A DNA stretch of 64,000 nt, taken from positions 8,556,001-8,620,000 of the forward strand of contig NZ_RBKT01000001.1 in the NCBI RefSeq assembly GCF_003633685.1. Reading direction: 5' to 3'. Made by a program: the position numbers and the translations under genes. Under the pieces are notes generated by a model. That model worked only from the letters and a program-made list of their open reading frames with translations. It had not been told where the DNA came from and searched no databases. Numbering within the stretch: position 1 is the first letter of the stretch; each line of letters begins with the position of its first letter. Below are positions 61,530-64,000 of the stretch, piece by piece. This DNA comes from Micromonospora pisi (lineage in GTDB: Bacteria > Actinomycetota > Actinomycetes > Mycobacteriales > Micromonosporaceae).

Positions 61530-62945
61530 TCAGTCCAGGGCGCTCGGCTCGTGCGTGCTCCACCAGGCGCGGCCGGATTCGGGCAGGGTGTCGATCGGGT
61601 CGTAGTAGGCGTACCGGCGGCCCAGTGCGGCCAGGTCGGCCGACTCGATGGAGGTGCGGTAGTTCTTGGTCCAGTAGGAGATGCCGCGCTCCCGGTCGTA
61701 CTCGGTGAGCATGTGCACCCAGCGCTTGCCGACGAACGGCACGTCGCAGACGATCCGCGGGGTGGCGTAACCGGGCAGGTACCCCATCATGTCGTGCTGG
61801 AGTTGCTGGGCGTGCCAGACCGGCACCCGCCAGTGTTCGGCGTTCGGGATCATGTCGCACATGTAGAAGTAGTACGGCAGGATGCCGGCCTCGCCCTGTA
61901 GGGCGAAGCAGAGGTCGAGCAGGTCCGGTGCGGTGGCGTTCACCCCGCGCATCAGGACGCCCTGGTTGCGTACGTCGCGTACACCGACCTCGAGCGCGGT
62001 CTGGGCGGCCCGGGCGACCAGTGGGGTCAGCGACTGGGCGTGGTTGACGTGGGTGTGGATGGCGAGGTTGACCCCGCGTCGGGCGGCGGTGCGGGCGACG
62101 CGTTCGAGTCCCTCGACGACGTCGGGCTGGAGCCAGTGCTGGGGCAGGCCCATCAGCGCCTTGGTGGCGAGCCGGATGTCGCGGATCGTCTCGATCTCCA
62201 GCAGTCGCATCAGGTACGACTCGAGGTTGCGCCATGGCACGTTGGCGACGTCGCCACCGGAGACCACGATGTCGCGTACGCCGGGGTGGGCGCGGAGGTA
62301 GTCGATGTGGGCGTCGTAGCGCTCGACCGGTTTGAGGGTGAGCTTGAGCTTGTCGACCGTGGGAGTGGAGTTGCCGACCAGGTCCATCCGGGTGCAGTGC
62401 CCGCAGTACTGCGGGCAGGTGGAGAGCAGTTCGGCGAGAACCTTGGTGGGGTAGCGGTGGGTGAGGCCCTCGGCGACCCACATGTCGTGTTCGTGGAGTG
62501 AGTCGCGGGTGGCGTACGGGTGGGACGGCCAGTCGGTACGCCGGTCGGAGGCGACCGGGATCATGTAGCGCCGGATCGGATCGGCCAGGAGGGCGTCGGT
62601 GGTCACCGGTCCGTCGGGCACCATCGTGTTGATCATTTGTGGTGGGACCAGCATCGACATGGTGGCGAGTGCGGCCTGGTCGGTGGCGAGGTCGGTGTAG
62701 AAGTTCTCGTCGACGAGGTCGCCGAGGACGGCGCGGAGCTGTTTGGTGTTCTTGACGCAGTTGACGCGCTGCCACTGGGCGGATTCCCACTGTTCGCGGG
62801 TGACGTGGCGCCAGCCGGGGAAGCGGGTCCAGTCGGGTTCGACCAGGGGGCGGCGGCGGTATTCGTAGGGCTGGCCGGCGAGTGGTGGTGGGTTGTCGGC
62901 TGGTCGCGGCTGCGGGATGGCCTCAACTGGTTGTGCCTGCGTCAC
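61530..62945 (-). CDS. kamA: Lysine 2,3-aminomutase
   Basis: The 471-residue radical SAM/PLP enzyme converts L-lysine to L-beta-lysine, the first step of lysine fermentation and also a route to the osmolyte N-acetyl-beta-lysine. The cluster-binding CPQYCGHC (C177, C181, C184) is clear, with VVSGGDVANVPWRN and the C-terminal PLP region PFVGKRWVH. The length matches the bacterial family. It is divergent from kdd, the next-but-one step, across 137 bp of AT-rich DNA. Confidence 0.95.
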   Translation of the reverse strand: MTQAQPVEAIPQPRPADNPPPLAGQPYEYRRRPLVEPDWTRFPGWRHVTREQWESAQWQRVNCVKNTKQLRAVLGDLVDENFYTDLATDQAALATMSMLVPPQMINTMVPDGPVTTDALLADPIRRYMIPVASDRRTDWPSHPYATRDSLHEHDMWVAEGLTHRYPTKVLAELLSTCPQYCGHCTRMDLVGNSTPTVDKLKLTLKPVERYDAHIDYLRAHPGVRDIVVSGGDVANVPWRNLESYLMRLLEIETIRDIRLATKALMGLPQHWLQPDVVEGLERVARTAARRGVNLAIHTHVNHAQSLTPLVARAAQTALEVGVRDVRNQGVLMRGVNATAPDLLDLCFALQGEAGILPYYFYMCDMIPNAEHWRVPVWHAQQLQHDMMGYLPGYATPRIVCDVPFVGKRWVHMLTEYDRERGISYWTKNYRTSIESADLAALGRRYAYYDPIDTLPESGRAWWSTHEPSALD

Positions 62946-62989
62946 GGACCCTCCTCTGGCTGCGCGGTACCGGTGACGGCCCGAAGGCT

Positions 62990-63035
62990 ACTGGAAAATA
63001 TCCTGTGAAGGAATTATTCTGCCGGAAGTTTTCCC
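62990..63035. promoter_or_regulatory. AT-rich shared control region of kamA and kdd
   Basis: The stretch is markedly AT-rich for this genome. It contains GGAAAATATCC and GGAATTATTC, with GGAAAA and TTTTCC as distant arms. It is a candidate site for the Lrp/AsnC protein encoded at 60070-60525. No footprint-like consensus is certain. Confidence 0.35.
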
Positions 63036-63082
63036 GCGATGCGATCTGTTGGCAACGTGACTGACTTGGAAGGGGCACTTCG

Positions 63083-64000
63083 ATGACCTCACCCGTGGGG
63101 CTGCACCGTGTGCTTGATCCGGTTGGTGTGTTGCCGCAGGCGGCGTGGCGGCTGGATCCGTACGCGCCGTTGGGGGATGACGAGGTGCGGATCCGGGTCG
63201 AGCGGTTGAACCTCGACGCGGCGAGTTTCCGGCAGTTGTCGGAGAAGCACGGCGGGGATGGGGCGGCGGTCCGGGCCGAGGTGTTGGAGATCATCGGTGA
63301 CCGGGGCAAGATGCATAATCCGGTCACTGGTTCGGGTGGGATGTTGATCGGGGTGGTCGACGAGGTCGGACCGGCGACGCCGCTGCCGGTCAAGCCCGGC
63401 GACCGGGTGGCGACGCTGGTCTCGCTGACGCTGACCCCGCTCGTGGTCGAGGACGGGCTCGCCGGGTGGGACGGGCGGGGCGAGCAGGTGCCGTGCACCG
63501 GTCACGCGATCCTGTTCGCCCGGTCGGTGGTGGCGGTGCTGCCGGAGGAACTCGACCCGCGGCTGAGTCTGGCCGTGCTGGACGTGTGTGGGGCACCGGC
63601 GCTGACTTCCCGGGTGGTGCGCGGTTACCGCTCGCCGTCGGTGGCGGTGTTGGGCGGGGCGGGTAAGAGCGGGTCGCTGGCGTTGGCCGCGGCGCGGCGG
63701 GCGGGCGCCGGTCGTACGGTGGGGGTGGTGCCGGTGCCGGCGGAGCGGGACCGGCTGGCCGCCGCCGGCCTGGCCACGGAGGTCGTGTTGGCCGACGCCC
63801 GGGATCCGGTGGCGTTGGCGGCGGCGGTGACCGGGGCGCTCGGTGGTCCGGCGGACGTCACGGTGGTCTGTGTCGACGTGCCGGGCTGCGAGCATGGGGC
63901 GATCCTGGCGACCGCGGACGGCGGCACGGTGATCTTCTTCTCGATGGCGACGAGTTTCGCGGCGGCGGCGTTGGGTGCGGAGGGGTTGGCCGCGGACGTG
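63083..64000 (+). CDS. kdd: L-erythro-3,5-diaminohexanoate dehydrogenase (partial)
   Basis: The first 306 codons are present and the frame runs off the window. The start MTSPVGLHRVLDPVGVLPQAAWRLD follows GGAAGGGG. DEVRIRVERLNLDAASFRQL, GKMHNPVTGSGGMLIGVVDEVGP and the Rossmann segment VAVLGGAGKSGSLALAAARRAG match Kdd, the NAD-dependent enzyme that deaminates 3,5-diaminohexanoate in lysine fermentation. The remaining pathway genes (kce, kamD/E) are expected to the right. Confidence 0.9.
   Translation, partial: MTSPVGLHRVLDPVGVLPQAAWRLDPYAPLGDDEVRIRVERLNLDAASFRQLSEKHGGDGAAVRAEVLEIIGDRGKMHNPVTGSGGMLIGVVDEVGPATPLPVKPGDRVATLVSLTLTPLVVEDGLAGWDGRGEQVPCTGHAILFARSVVAVLPEELDPRLSLAVLDVCGAPALTSRVVRGYRSPSVAVLGGAGKSGSLALAAARRAGAGRTVGVVPVPAERDRLAAAGLATEVVLADARDPVALAAAVTGALGGPADVTVVCVDVPGCEHGAILATADGGTVIFFSMATSFAAAALGAEGLAADV

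Overview
The window is very GC-rich, densely coded DNA from an actinomycete. It shows GTG and TTG starts, several apparently leaderless genes, a mycothiol-type enzyme, a Tat-exported phosphatase, and a kamA/kdd pair as seen in Micromonosporaceae. I would place it in Micromonospora or a close relative by inference only, because there is no rRNA gene. I see no tRNA, rRNA or CRISPR array.

1-15.6 kb is a sensing and cell-surface island. An 8.6-kb gene encodes a secreted protein of about 2870 residues (three beta-helix regions, eleven Ig-like repeats, two DNRLRE-type domains). A histidine kinase/response regulator pair lies on each side of it, and the two kinases are paralogous. Next to the first pair are a short Asp-rich exported protein, a phosphotransferase-like protein and the start of another secreted protein. 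The upstream regions of these genes carry tandem 11-bp repeats (TGAG every 11 bp) typical of OmpR-family binding sites. The second kinase has its own 11-bp repeat set.

15.6-26.3 kb holds separate housekeeping and stress modules: a metallophosphoesterase, a DUF2293 protein, a TetR/aldo-keto reductase pair around a 19-bp palindrome, an AraC regulator beside a decayed SDR gene, an alpha/beta hydrolase translationally coupled to an MBL-fold hydrolase, and a TetR gene under a near-ideal 35-bp palindrome.

26.6-29.0 kb is a rifamycin-resistance locus. A 19-bp rifamycin-associated element precedes a 58-codon remnant of a glycosyltransferase gene, which runs into helR.

29-41 kb is a mosaic. It has a MarR/ABC exporter pair, a SUKH protein, a mycothiol-dependent enzyme and a DUF1062 protein, mixed with decayed genes (resolvase, PPOX flavoprotein, secreted protein, methyltransferase, Tn3 transposase). 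Inside it, two 216-bp inverted copies of a small element bracket a GH31 glycosidase, with an exact 8-bp direct repeat at the outer ends. This looks like a composite transposon built from miniature elements.

41-64 kb returns to metabolism. It has RidA, an SDR/TetR pair, a frameshifted flavin monooxygenase with OsmC, the metX-metY-CoA-binding operon, a D,D-carboxypeptidase, a secreted LamG protein with a secreted sugar dehydrogenase, a MerR/MFS pair, a SAM methyltransferase, a DHA2 exporter with a quinone reductase, TetR and Lrp regulators, a histidine phosphatase, CsbD, and divergent kamA and kdd of lysine fermentation (kdd cut by the window end).
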